The notes under the pieces: model-generated
What the model was told of the DNA's origin: nothing
The model's input: the letters and a program-made list of their open reading frames with translations, nothing else
Databases searched by the model: none
Part shown: piece by piece, positions 1 through 9,806 of the stretch
Layout: every line of letters starts with the position of its first letter
Numbering within the stretch: the stretch's first letter is position 1
Assembly (NCBI GenBank): GCA_030695945.1
Contig: JAUYOG010000018.1
Location: forward strand, 62,001 to 126,000
DNA: 64,000 bases
Direction: 5' to 3'
Source of the DNA: Ramlibacter sp.
Lineage (GTDB): Bacteria > Pseudomonadota > Gammaproteobacteria > Burkholderiales > Burkholderiaceae_C
Program-made: the position numbers and the translations under genes

Positions 1-1066
1 GCTCGCCGTCCTGGCCCAGGACGGCCAGCAGCGCCGTGCGGTCTTCGTGGCGGTGGGTCACCACGCAGAGCTTGACCTGCGCCGGGTGCAGCAGCGACAC
101 GATGCGCTGGAAATACGGCCCGCGCAGGTCGAGCCGGACATGGCGCGCCAGCAGCTTGGCACGCGCCAGCGCCACCGCAGCCAGCAAGGCGCGGGGAATC
201 ATGACGACCAGCAGCAGCAGGGCCACGTACATCCAGACCCACCGAGGCTCCACCTGTCCCACGCCGCCGGGCCCCAGCTGCAGGCTTGCGATCTCCTGCA
301 CGGAGAATCCATCGAAAGGCAACAACCACACGACGGGCCATAGCAGGACGCTGAGGATGCCGTGCACCTGGCCGGCATGGAGGAACGTGCTCTCCCACCC
401 GACCCGGTATTCGACCACGAGGCCCTGCACCAGCAGCGAGGCGGCCACGCCGGCGGCCCAGCCGAGCGCCGCCAGGTGCAGCAGCGCCTTCCACCGCTGG
501 AACTGCAGGGGAGCCGTCACCGCATTCCACAGCAGGTGGAATTGCGCGGTGACGCCGGCGCGCAGGTGCCCCGACCGGCCGCGCCATCCGCCACCGGCCC
601 AGCGTCGCAGCGCATCGTGCACCGGGTTCTCGTCCCCGCGCCGGGGCACCAGCCAGCCCACCCCCATGAACAGGTACACCGCCACGTTCCACAGGATGAT
701 CGCCAGCAGCGGAAGGGACAGCAGGTCCACGCGATGCGGGTCGGCAATCCGCTCGGTGAGCGCGCCCAGCAGCATGGTCGCCAGCGGCAGTGCCACCAGG
801 AGGCCGTTGCGCCAGGGCGGACCGGCCTGCAGCGACGCGATCGCCTGGTGGCGCCCGCCCACGACCGACAGCACGCGCTGCGCCCGCAGGTCGAGGAAAT
901 CTTCAGCGGGAACCGGGGACGCGCCGGCGGCGGCCCGGGCGGCCTGGCGTGCCTGCTCATCGATGGCCGCCCGTTCGACCTCACTCACGAGCTTGCCTTG
1001 GCTATCGACGGTTTCGATGGCCTGCACGAGCACGACACGCCGTGCCGACGTTTCGTTCAAGCTCAT
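1..1066 (-). CDS. DUF2868-type membrane protein (3' part cut by window edge)
   Basis: The frame opens at the ATG at 1066 on the minus strand and stays open to the window edge, giving 355 residues without a stop, so the C terminus is missing. The start reads MSLNETSARRVVLVQAIETV. It is followed by a charged, Ala-rich stretch and at least three hydrophobic segments (about residues 88-102, 122-140 and 195-220), with another near residue 290. The N-terminal pattern and the membrane topology match DUF2868 proteins of Burkholderiales, which in that order are often followed by a DUF3482 GTPase-like gene; that neighbour would lie outside this window. Function is unknown. No strong ribosome binding site is visible, so the exact start is tentative. 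Family assignment is from recall of the family pattern. Confidence 0.7.
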   Translation of the reverse strand, partial: MSLNETSARRVVLVQAIETVDSQGKLVSEVERAAIDEQARQAARAAAGASPVPAEDFLDLRAQRVLSVVGGRHQAIASLQAGPPWRNGLLVALPLATMLLGALTERIADPHRVDLLSLPLLAIILWNVAVYLFMGVGWLVPRRGDENPVHDALRRWAGGGWRGRSGHLRAGVTAQFHLLWNAVTAPLQFQRWKALLHLAALGWAAGVAASLLVQGLVVEYRVGWESTFLHAGQVHGILSVLLWPVVWLLPFDGFSVQEIASLQLGPGGVGQVEPRWVWMYVALLLLVVMIPRALLAAVALARAKLLARHVRLDLRGPYFQRIVSLLHPAQVKLCVVTHRHEDRTALLAVLGQDGE

Positions 1067-1120
1067 CCAGGAATAGCCGGCGTTTGCATGCCCGCATTAT
1101 GTTGCCCCGCAGTGTTGTGG

Positions 1121-1392
1121 CGGCGGGCCGGGGACGGCGGGTAGCCGACTCCGCGAATGTCCCCCGTCGCGGGCTGCGCCCACTCCTCCTCCTTTATTTC
1201 GCTGCGTCGGCCACCCGCCATCCCCGGCCCTTGGCGCGGCATTGGATCGCTCGACGCAACGCGCGCCTCCATGGTGGATGGATCAGGGCGGCGGGGCGCT
1301 CTACGCAGCGGAATAAAGGAGGAGCCGCCCTCCCGGCGGCGGGGGACATCCGCGGAGTAGAGTGCCCCGCCGCCCTGATCCCGCCCCTACCG
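1121..1392. repeat. Composite inverted repeat, copy 1
   Basis: This 272-base intergenic element has a second copy at 9517-9790. The left module has inverted tips at 1127-1148 and 1207-1228 around a core at 1149-1206. The right module has inverted tips at 1281-1304 and 1357-1380 around a core at 1305-1356. The right core is a diverged reverse complement of the left core: both carry the equivalents of AATAAAGGAGGAG and GGGGGACAT. It fills the gap between the DUF2868 gene and the ygiQ-like gene. I see no gene in it. The layout recalls a BIME (paired REP palindromes). Confidence 0.85.
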
Positions 1393-1397
1393 TATGA

Positions 1398-3701
<2,304 letters not shown>

Positions 3702-3792
3702 CTGGACTTTCGGGGGAACCCGCAATTTTACGAGTTAAGGCCCCGAAGAGCCACCCTCATGGGTATTGGCCTGCCAGGCCCAGCTGGTCCTC

Positions 3793-4251
3793 TCAGCGCA
3801 GTTCCTGCGGCTGGGGCCGGCGTACCCGCGGCAACGGCGGCGGCCCCGCGCGGAAGGCCCAGCGGTCGCGCTCGCTGTACCAGGGGCGGTCCTGGTAATG
3901 CTGGCGCCAGTAGTCTTCCAGGATGAACCCGACGACGGCCACGCCGGCGGCCGAGCCGTATTCGGGCAGCGGCACGTGCCGCCCCTGGTGGAAGTAGTCG
4001 AGGTTGCCGGCATACACCCAGCCCCGGCTGGACCCGGCAACGACGTCGCACCAGATGTATTCCGGCAGGCAACCTTGCACCGCCACGACGTAGGCGGCCG
4101 GCAGGACCGTGACGACGGGATAGTCGCGCGCCGGCCCGGCGCGGACGTTGACTCGCTGGGCGGTGGTCGCGGATGGGGCTTGCGCCTGCCCTGCGGCGGG
4201 CGGCACGGACATCGCCAGCGCCAACAACGCCAGCGTCGCGAAGCTCTTCAT
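3793..4251 (-). CDS. Exported SH3 domain protein
   Basis: This 152-residue protein begins with a clear signal peptide (MKSFATLALLALAMSVPPAA, cleavage likely near AAGQA). A bacterial SH3-type domain follows, recognisable from VNVRAGPARDYPVV and GWVYAGNLDY. The C terminus is rich in Arg and Pro. Such proteins usually act in the periplasm or at the cell wall, but no partner can be named. The ATG at 4251 is chosen because it starts the signal peptide; longer in-frame starts add a nonsense-like leader. A CCTACA box lies upstream in gene direction (about 4290), a weak version of the shared promoter element described elsewhere. Confidence 0.8.
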   Translation of the reverse strand: MKSFATLALLALAMSVPPAAGQAQAPSATTAQRVNVRAGPARDYPVVTVLPAAYVVAVQGCLPEYIWCDVVAGSSRGWVYAGNLDYFHQGRHVPLPEYGSAAGVAVVGFILEDYWRQHYQDRPWYSERDRWAFRAGPPPLPRVRRPQPQELR

Positions 4252-4350
4252 GGACAGCCCTTTCGATGGCCCAACGGCCCTTCCTTGCGTTGTAGGCCGG
4301 GCTGGGGTGCCCGTCTTGACCGTCGTCAACCCACGGCCGTTGCGGCCGCT

Positions 4351-4803
4351 TCAGGCGCGGGCGTGCTCGATCAGGCGGTCCAGCATGCGCCCGAGCTCCT
4401 TGCGCTCGGTGGCGTTGAGGCACCCGAAGATCTGCGCATTGCGCTGCGCGATCAGGTCCATCACGTCGGTCCAGAGCTTGCGGCCTCGCGGCGTCAGGCT
4501 CAGCACCACGCCCCGGGCATCCGTGTCGCTGGGCCGCTTGGCCACGAGCCCGCGCTCCACCAGCGCCTGGGCCGCGCGGCTGGCCTGGCCCTTGTCGAGG
4601 TTGGACCGGCCCGCGAGGTCGATCACGGAGAGCGGCGCAAAGCGCCCGATCGCGGCCAGGCAACGCGCCTGGCCCACGGGCAGGCCGAACTCGTGCGCGT
4701 AGGCATCGGCGCTGGACTTGTCCGTGAGCTTGTTGACCAGGTGCATCCGGTAGCTCAGCGTGCGCTCCAGCGCCGCGGCGCCCGCCGCGCCGTCAGGCGG
4801 CAC
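4351..4803 (-). CDS. MarR family transcriptional regulator
   Basis: This 150-residue protein has the winged helix-turn-helix of MarR proteins: LAAIGRFAPLSVIDLAGRSN, then DKGQASRAAQALVERGLVAK as the recognition region, and DARGVVLSLTPRG as the wing. A GTG start at 4803 is chosen because GGAGG lies seven bases upstream. It overlaps the DUF2783 gene by 11 bases, so the two are probably translationally coupled. It is the third gene of a monooxygenase-DUF2783-marR operon, which suggests it senses the substrate or product of the monooxygenase; that is inference. The ATG at 4836 would overlap further and has no better binding site. Confidence 0.88.
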   Translation of the reverse strand: MPPDGAAGAAALERTLSYRMHLVNKLTDKSSADAYAHEFGLPVGQARCLAAIGRFAPLSVIDLAGRSNLDKGQASRAAQALVERGLVAKRPSDTDARGVVLSLTPRGRKLWTDVMDLIAQRNAQIFGCLNATERKELGRMLDRLIEHARA

Positions 4804-4996
4804 CGCCCGCCTCCACCTCGGCGGCGCACTGCGCATGCACGTGGTCGATCAGCGTCATCACGTCGTCGGCGCGCTCGTAACGGGCCATGAGCGACAGGCA
4901 CACCATCGACAGGAACAGTTCGGACTTGCCCTCCCCCACGCTGGCGAGCGATTGGCAAAGCGCCGAATAGCTGCGGTCCAGGTCGTCGTCGGTCAT
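4793..4996 (-). CDS. DUF2783 small protein
   Basis: This 67-residue protein starts MTDDDLDRSYSALCQSLASV and matches the DUF2783 pattern (acidic start, then two short helices with FLSMVCLSLMARYERADDV). DUF2783 genes are repeatedly found directly downstream of aromatic-ring FAD monooxygenases, and that is the case here: its ATG at 4996 overlaps the monooxygenase stop by four bases (ATGA). At its other end it overlaps the marR gene. Function is unknown; the tight coupling suggests an accessory role for the monooxygenase. Confidence 0.8.
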   Translation of the reverse strand: MTDDDLDRSYSALCQSLASVGEGKSELFLSMVCLSLMARYERADDVMTLIDHVHAQCAAEVEAGGAA

Positions 4997-6591
4997 GCGG
5001 CAAGTCCTTTCTTGTTGAATTCGGCCAGGAGCGTGGAAGCATCCAGCCCGTGCCATCGGCCCATCACGTAACCGTCCGGGCGGACCAGCACCAGGCCCTG
5101 GGCCTGCGCGCCGGGCAATCCGTAGCGTTGGCGGGCCTGACCGAGGCTATCAGCCTCGGGCGGAATGTCCAGCACCGCGATGCCGTGGTCTGCCAATTCC
5201 TTCACGGCGCCCGGCAATGCGCCATCCGCGAATACAACACACACGAAGTCCTTGCCGAAGCAGCGCGTCAGGTGAAAGTTGCCGTGCGGCCCTTGTAACA
5301 GCGCCTCGGGCGCGGGCCGCCCCGGCCCGGCGAGGTCGTTGGCCCATCCGCCCTGCTCCGCGGCATTGAGCGGCGAATCCACATAGGCAATCGGCGCCGA
5401 CTGGCGCGGGTTGATCAGCGAACGCACCTTGGCGTCCACGACCGCCAACCGCAATGTCGCCTCCCGCATCAACCTGAACGCAAAGTTGGGCGGCGCCATG
5501 AATTCGGTGCTCTTGGCGCCGTAGGCGATGTTCTCGCGCGCGGCGTGCAGGCGTTCGACCGTATAGGAGTCCAGCAGGGTGTCGGCGGCCTGGCCGTCGA
5601 TGACACGGGCCAGCTTCCACGCCAGGTTGCCGGCATCGTCGAGCCCCGAGTTGAGGCCGCGCACGCCGAAGATCGGCACCAGGTGCGCCGCGTCGCCGGC
5701 GAAAAACACGCGGCCATGGCGGTAATCGGCCAGCGTCAGGCACTTTGCGTTGTAGATCGAGACCCACAGGGGCTCCCACGGCTCGTCCTCGCCGATCATG
5801 GCCAGGTGGCTGCGAACGCGCGGCAGCACGTTCTCGGGCTTCACCGCCTCGGCGGGGTCCTCGTCGTCGCGGATCTGGTAGTCGATGCGCCAGACGTCGC
5901 CGGGCTGGCGGTGCATCAGGATGGTGGAGCCGGGGTTGGACGGCGGGTCGAACCAGGCGAGGCGCTCCACGGGGCGCTTCGTCTTCTGCACGATGTCCAC
6001 GATCACATAGCGCCCCTCGTACTGCGTACCCTCCAGCTGCAGGCCAAGCTGCTCGCGCACCGTGCTGCGCCCGCCGTCGCAGGCGACGAGCCAGTCCGCC
6101 TGCACGGTTTGCCGGCCGGTTGGCGTTTCCACCTCGGCCTGGACGGAATCGGCGGATTGGCGCACCGCCGCCACGCGGCAGCCCCAGCGCACCTGCGCGA
6201 GTTCCGGCGCGCGTTGCGCGGCCTCGTGCGCGAACCGCTCGATGTAGTACTGCTGGATGTTGACCATAGGCGCGAACCGCTGCGTCGGCTCGCTGGGCAT
6301 CTGGAAGTGCAGCACCTCGGTGTCGCGCCAGAAGCTGCGGCCGCCCGTCCAGGGCAGGCCGGTTTCGAGCAGGGGCTGGTCGGCGCCGGCCCAGGCCATG
6401 ATCTCCTGCGAGCGGCGCGAGATGCAGATGGCCCGGCTGCCGGTGCAATAGCCCTCGTCGGCTTCGATGACGAGGCTGGCCACGCCGTGGCGCGCGAGCA
6501 GCGCGCAAAGCATGAGCCCGACCGGCCCGCCGCCGGCGATGAGCACGGGCACCCGCGCGGGCAAGGGGGAGGATGGATCGGGATCGGCCAT
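4993..6591 (-). CDS. FAD-dependent aromatic monooxygenase (PheA/TfdB/MhpA type)
   Basis: This 532-residue flavoprotein is of the class A hydroxylase family. The dinucleotide-binding motif is near the N terminus (VLIAGGGPVGLMLCALLARHG), the DG motif is ACDGGRSTVREQLG, and the second FAD motif is GDAAHLVPIFGVRGLNSG. The C-terminal thioredoxin-like region is present. Members hydroxylate phenolic or aromatic-acid substrates using NAD(P)H and O2; the substrate here cannot be read from sequence. An ATG at 6591 is used; a GTG at 6609 would add six residues. It is first in an operon with DUF2783 and a MarR regulator, an arrangement consistent with an inducible aromatic degradation step. Confidence 0.88.
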   Translation of the reverse strand: MADPDPSSPLPARVPVLIAGGGPVGLMLCALLARHGVASLVIEADEGYCTGSRAICISRRSQEIMAWAGADQPLLETGLPWTGGRSFWRDTEVLHFQMPSEPTQRFAPMVNIQQYYIERFAHEAAQRAPELAQVRWGCRVAAVRQSADSVQAEVETPTGRQTVQADWLVACDGGRSTVREQLGLQLEGTQYEGRYVIVDIVQKTKRPVERLAWFDPPSNPGSTILMHRQPGDVWRIDYQIRDDEDPAEAVKPENVLPRVRSHLAMIGEDEPWEPLWVSIYNAKCLTLADYRHGRVFFAGDAAHLVPIFGVRGLNSGLDDAGNLAWKLARVIDGQAADTLLDSYTVERLHAARENIAYGAKSTEFMAPPNFAFRLMREATLRLAVVDAKVRSLINPRQSAPIAYVDSPLNAAEQGGWANDLAGPGRPAPEALLQGPHGNFHLTRCFGKDFVCVVFADGALPGAVKELADHGIAVLDIPPEADSLGQARQRYGLPGAQAQGLVLVRPDGYVMGRWHGLDASTLLAEFNKKGLAA

Positions 6592-6663
6592 GGCGATATC
6601 GTTGCGCACGCAACTATATCGCCCGGAGCGCCAGCGCGCAAACGGCGCGGCGCGCCGCTGCCG

Positions 6664-7119
6664 TTACTGGCGCTTGCGCAGCTGGCCCCGGATCTCGCCG
6701 CCGGGGTTGGCGGCCGTGTGGATGTTCACGTACCACAGGCCCGCCGCGAGGTCGCCGTACTGCCCCGACGTGATCGTGGTCTGGCCGGTAACCGGCTGTG
6801 CGCCGACGTTCGTGAAGGGGATCACCACGCCGGCGTTCTGCCCCGGGCCTGCGGGGCCGTGGATGTGGCCGCCGGTGGGCGAGCCCGAGAGGCCTGTGTA
6901 CGTGACCTTCCAGGTCAGCACGTTCGTGTTGGTGTTGAGCTGGATCTCGGCCGTGCCGTTGGCGGCGGTGTTGACCGGCGGCACCTCCTGGGCGCCCGCC
7001 AGGCGGGCCTCGTAGATGTCCATCTTCTGCGACGGGCGCATCTGGCCGCAGCCGGCGAGCGCGAGCGCGGCGACGCCCCCGGCAAGCGCGGCGCGAAGGA
7101 CGGTGTGGCGGTTCATCAT
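6664..7119 (-). CDS. CHRD domain lipoprotein
   Basis: This 151-residue protein has a signal peptide ending in the lipobox LALAGC, so it should be a lipid-anchored envelope protein. The rest is one CHRD domain (chordin-like fold): LAGAQEVPPVNTAANG at the start, HIHGPAGPGQNAGVV in the middle and WYVNIHTAANPGGEIRGQL at the end. CHRD proteins are secreted and of unknown biochemical role in bacteria. The start at 7119 follows AAGGAG at good distance; the adjacent ATG at 7116 is the alternative. A TCCTACA box with a -10-like partner lies upstream (7153-7189). Confidence 0.9.
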   Translation of the reverse strand: MMNRHTVLRAALAGGVAALALAGCGQMRPSQKMDIYEARLAGAQEVPPVNTAANGTAEIQLNTNTNVLTWKVTYTGLSGSPTGGHIHGPAGPGQNAGVVIPFTNVGAQPVTGQTTITSGQYGDLAAGLWYVNIHTAANPGGEIRGQLRKRQ

Positions 7120-7152
7120 GGCTTTCTCCTTGGTTATTGCCGGGATGGGCCG

Positions 7153-7189
7153 CCATTGTGAGCACGGGCGCATGCGCCGCCCTGTAGGA
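7153..7189 (-). promoter_or_regulatory. Stress-type promoter element upstream of CHRD gene
   Basis: On the minus strand TCCTACA (7183-7189) is followed after 21 bases by TCACAATGG (7153-7161), 34 bases before the CHRD start. The first box is part of a perfect 7-base inverted repeat (7182-7201, CTGTAGG and CCTACAG). It is one instance of a shared element found upstream of several small genes in this window. Confidence 0.5.
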
Positions 7190-7202
7190 CGGACCCTACA
7201 GA

Positions 7203-7400
7203 TCAGCGCTTGCGCTCAGGGCTTACCCGCGCGGGCTCGGTCGTCTTGCCCGGCACGGGCGCCGCTTCGTCCAACTCATTGCGGTTGCCCGCCGGCGGCT
7301 CCTGCTTGACCTCTTCGCCCATGGTCGTGTGCATCGGGTCGGCATCGTGGTTTTCGTTGCCGCCGGATGCCGGCCCGCGGCCGATGCTCGTGCTGCCCAT
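7203..7400 (-). CDS. Small hydrophilic protein, unknown function
   Basis: This 65-residue protein starts MGSTSIGRGPASGGNENHDA and ends in a charged tail. There is no signal peptide, membrane segment or hydrophobic core, so it is probably intrinsically disordered. The start at 7400 is supported by AAGGAGCAGCGA directly upstream. A well-formed copy of the TCCTACA/CTAnnnTGG element lies at 7426-7461, so it probably has its own promoter. I do not recognise a family. Its composition resembles the small proteins at 18602-18856 and 18863-19087, which have the same type of upstream element. Confidence 0.65.
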   Translation of the reverse strand: MGSTSIGRGPASGGNENHDADPMHTTMGEEVKQEPPAGNRNELDEAAPVPGKTTEPARVSPERKR

Positions 7401-7425
7401 TCGCTGCTCCTTGGTGGGTATGGCT

Positions 7426-7461
7426 CCACTGTAGGCCACGCGCGGCCGGCGCGGTGTAGGA
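7426..7461 (-). promoter_or_regulatory. Stress-type promoter element upstream of the 65-residue protein
   Basis: On the minus strand TCCTACA (7455-7461), exactly 20 bases, then CTACAGTGG (7426-7434), 25 bases before the start codon at 7400. This is one of the best copies of the shared element. Confidence 0.6.
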
Positions 7462-7518
7462 AATGACAGCGCCTCGACGCGCCGATACACTGGCCGCGCC
7501 CCGACAGGAGAGACCACC

Positions 7519-8424
7519 ATGCCCGAATTCAGCACGCTTCGAATCGACAAGGACGCCTCGAGCCCGCGCGTCGCCCGCCTGCTGCTCAACCGCCCCGAGC
7601 GGCTGAACGCGATCAACGACGCCACGCCGCGCGAGATCCGCGCCGCCGTGGAATGGGCCAATGCCGATGACGAGGTCCACGTCATCGTCGTCGAGGGCGC
7701 CGGCAAGGGTTTCTGCGGCGGCTACGACCTGACGCAGTTCGGCGAGGGCAAGATCGACCACCCCTGCCAGCAGGAGCGCCATCCCTGGGACCCGATGGAA
7801 GACTACGCGTACATGAAGCGCAACACCGAGGACTTCATGACGCTGTGGAAAAGCCCGAAGCCCACCATCGCGAAGGTGCATGGCTTCGCGGCCGCGGGGG
7901 GCAGCGACATCGCGCTGTGCTGCGACCTGCTGGTGATGGCGGAAGACGCGCGCATCGGCTACATGCCCACGCGCGTTTGGGGGTGCCCCACGACGGCGAT
8001 GTGGACCTACCGGCTCGGCCCCACGCGTGCCAAGCAGCTCATGTTCACGGGCGACACCATCGATGGCCGCACCGCGCTGGCCTGGGGCCTTGCCAACGAC
8101 GCGGTCGCGCCCGAGGCGCTGGAAGGCGCGACCATGAGCCTGGCCAACCGCATCGCCGGCGTGCCGCGCAGCCACCTCGCCATGCACAAGATGGTCGTCA
8201 ACCAGGTGATGCTTGCGATGGGCCTGGAGCAGAGCCAGCAGATGGCCACGGTCTTCGACGGCATCACGCGCCACAACCCCGAGGGGCTGTGGTTCCGCCG
8301 CCTGGCGCAGGCAGAGGGCTTCAAGGCCGCCGTTCAGTGGCGCGACAGCGGGCAGCCGATCCCCGAAGGCGACGATGCGCGCGAGCGGATCCGCGAACTC
8401 GAGGCGCGCGGGGGCCCGCGATGA
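7519..8424 (+). CDS. Crotonase-fold protein (enoyl-CoA hydratase family), atypical active site
   Basis: This 301-residue protein has the crotonase fold: [23 protein letters not shown] (oxyanion hole region) and [20 protein letters not shown]. In true enoyl-CoA hydratases two glutamates act. Here the first position is Asp (GGSDIAL) and the second (usually PE) reads MPTRVWG, so both glutamates are absent and plain hydratase activity is doubtful. The start follows GGAGAG. Its last codon overlaps the next gene (ATGA), so it is coupled to the Ldh-type oxidoreductase. The pair may handle a hydroxy- or oxo-acid CoA ester; that is inference. Confidence 0.85.
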   Translation: MPEFSTLRIDKDASSPRVARLLLNRPERLNAINDATPREIRAAVEWANADDEVHVIVVEGAGKGFCGGYDLTQFGEGKIDHPCQQERHPWDPMEDYAYMKRNTEDFMTLWKSPKPTIAKVHGFAAAGGSDIALCCDLLVMAEDARIGYMPTRVWGCPTTAMWTYRLGPTRAKQLMFTGDTIDGRTALAWGLANDAVAPEALEGATMSLANRIAGVPRSHLAMHKMVVNQVMLAMGLEQSQQMATVFDGITRHNPEGLWFRRLAQAEGFKAAVQWRDSGQPIPEGDDARERIRELEARGGPR

Positions 8425-9479
8425 ACGGTGGCCGCTACGCCGCGCCGGCACTGGTCGAATTCGCCGGCGGGCTGCTCTGCGCGATGGACCTGCCCGTCGA
8501 CAAGGCGGATGCGGTGGCGCAGGTCCTGGTCGAAGGTGACCTGATGGGCCACACCACCCACGGGCTCGCGCTGCTCGGCCCCTACCTGAAGGAGCTCGAC
8601 TCCGGCGCGATGACGCGCGAGGGCGAGCCGGCCGTGCTCGCCGACGCACCGGCGGCCGTCACATGGGATGGGCGGCGCCTGCCCGGGCCGTGGCTCGTGC
8701 TGCGGGCGATGGCGCTTGCCACCGAGCGCGCGGCGAGCTGCGGCACCGGCACGGTCGTCATCCGGCGCAGCCACCACATCGCGTGCCTGGCCGCCTACCT
8801 GAAGCGCGCAACGGACCAGGGCCTGATGATGCTGCTCACTTGCTCGGACCCGAATGCCGCCAGCGTCGCGCCCTTCGGAGGGCTCGACCCCGTGTTCACG
8901 CCAAACCCGATCTCGGCCGGCATCCCGACGCCCGGCGTGCCGGTGCTGGTCGACATCTCGACGTCGGCCACCACCAATGGGCTGACCAACCGGCTGCACA
9001 ACGAAGGCGGCCGGTTGCCGGCCCCATGGGTGATCGACGGACACGGCCAGCCATCGGATGACCCGTCCGTGCTGTTCCGGGAGCCCAAGGGGACCATCCT
9101 GCCGCTCGGCGGCCTGGACTCGGGCCACAAGGGCTACGGGCTGTCGTTGCTGGTGGAGGCGCTGACCGGCGGCCTCGCCGGCCACGGGCGTGCCGACGCG
9201 CGGGAAGGATGGGGCGCCACCGTGTTCCTGCAGGTCATCGACCCGAGGGCGTTCGCGGGCCTGGACGCATTCACGCGCCAGACGGGCGTGGTGACGCAGC
9301 AATGCCATGCGTCGCGGCCGTCAAAGCCCGGATTGAAGGTGCGCACCCCTGGCGAAAAAGGGCTGGCGTTGGCCCAGTCGCAACGCGAAAGCGGCGTTGC
9401 GCTCCACACCTCGATCATGCCGATGCTCGAGCCATGGGCCGTGCGGCTGGGCGTCGCGATGCCGCAGCCGCTCGATTAA
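8421..9479 (+). CDS. Ldh family oxidoreductase (malate/L-lactate dehydrogenase-like)
   Basis: This 352-residue protein belongs to the NAD(P)-dependent Ldh_2 family, which acts on 2-hydroxy acids such as malate, L-lactate, L-sulfolactate or ureidoglycolate. Family marks are [21 protein letters not shown] near the N terminus, [13 protein letters not shown], and the cofactor region [13 protein letters not shown]. Later comes [16 protein letters not shown]. Length is normal. The ATG at 8421 overlaps the crotonase stop. The substrate is open. The nearby TTT carboxylate transporter on the other strand is a tempting partner but has no direct link in the sequence. Confidence 0.88.
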   Translation: MNGGRYAAPALVEFAGGLLCAMDLPVDKADAVAQVLVEGDLMGHTTHGLALLGPYLKELDSGAMTREGEPAVLADAPAAVTWDGRRLPGPWLVLRAMALATERAASCGTGTVVIRRSHHIACLAAYLKRATDQGLMMLLTCSDPNAASVAPFGGLDPVFTPNPISAGIPTPGVPVLVDISTSATTNGLTNRLHNEGGRLPAPWVIDGHGQPSDDPSVLFREPKGTILPLGGLDSGHKGYGLSLLVEALTGGLAGHGRADAREGWGATVFLQVIDPRAFAGLDAFTRQTGVVTQQCHASRPSKPGLKVRTPGEKGLALAQSQRESGVALHTSIMPMLEPWAVRLGVAMPQPLD

Positions 9480-9516
9480 CCGCGGGATCGCGAGGCGAGC
9501 AAGCGCGGTGTGCGGG

Positions 9517-9790
9517 CGGCGGGCCGGGGACGGCGGGTGGCCGACTCCGCGAATGTCCCCCGTCGCGGGCTGCGCCCGCTACCTCCTCCTTGATTTCGCT
9601 GCGTCGGCCACCCGCCATCCCCGGCCCTTGGCGCAACGTTCGTTCTTTCGACGCGTCGAACGCCTACCGCGGTGGATGGATCAGGGCGGCGGGGCGCTCT
9701 ACGCAGCGGAATAAAGGAGGAGCCGCCCTCCCGGCGGCGGGGGACATCCGCGGAGTGGAGTGCCCCGTCGCCCTGATCCCGCCCCCACCG
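9517..9790. repeat. Composite inverted repeat, copy 2
   Basis: This second copy of the element at 1121-1392 lies in the same direction on the plus strand. The two copies agree nearly throughout, except for a variable stretch between the two modules (about 9627-9672 here). It occupies almost the whole 326-base gap between the Ldh-type gene and the TctA gene. Inside it the left module (about 9523-9624) and right module (about 9679-9778) are inverted relative to each other. No gene is visible in it. Confidence 0.85.
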
Positions 9791-9806
9791 AGCCGTGCCC
9801 TGGAAC

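Noticed and set aside
7458-7493. ATACACTGG upstream of the crotonase gene resembling the second box of the shared element
   Set aside because: No TCC(T/G)ACA box at the right distance in that orientation; probably coincidence.
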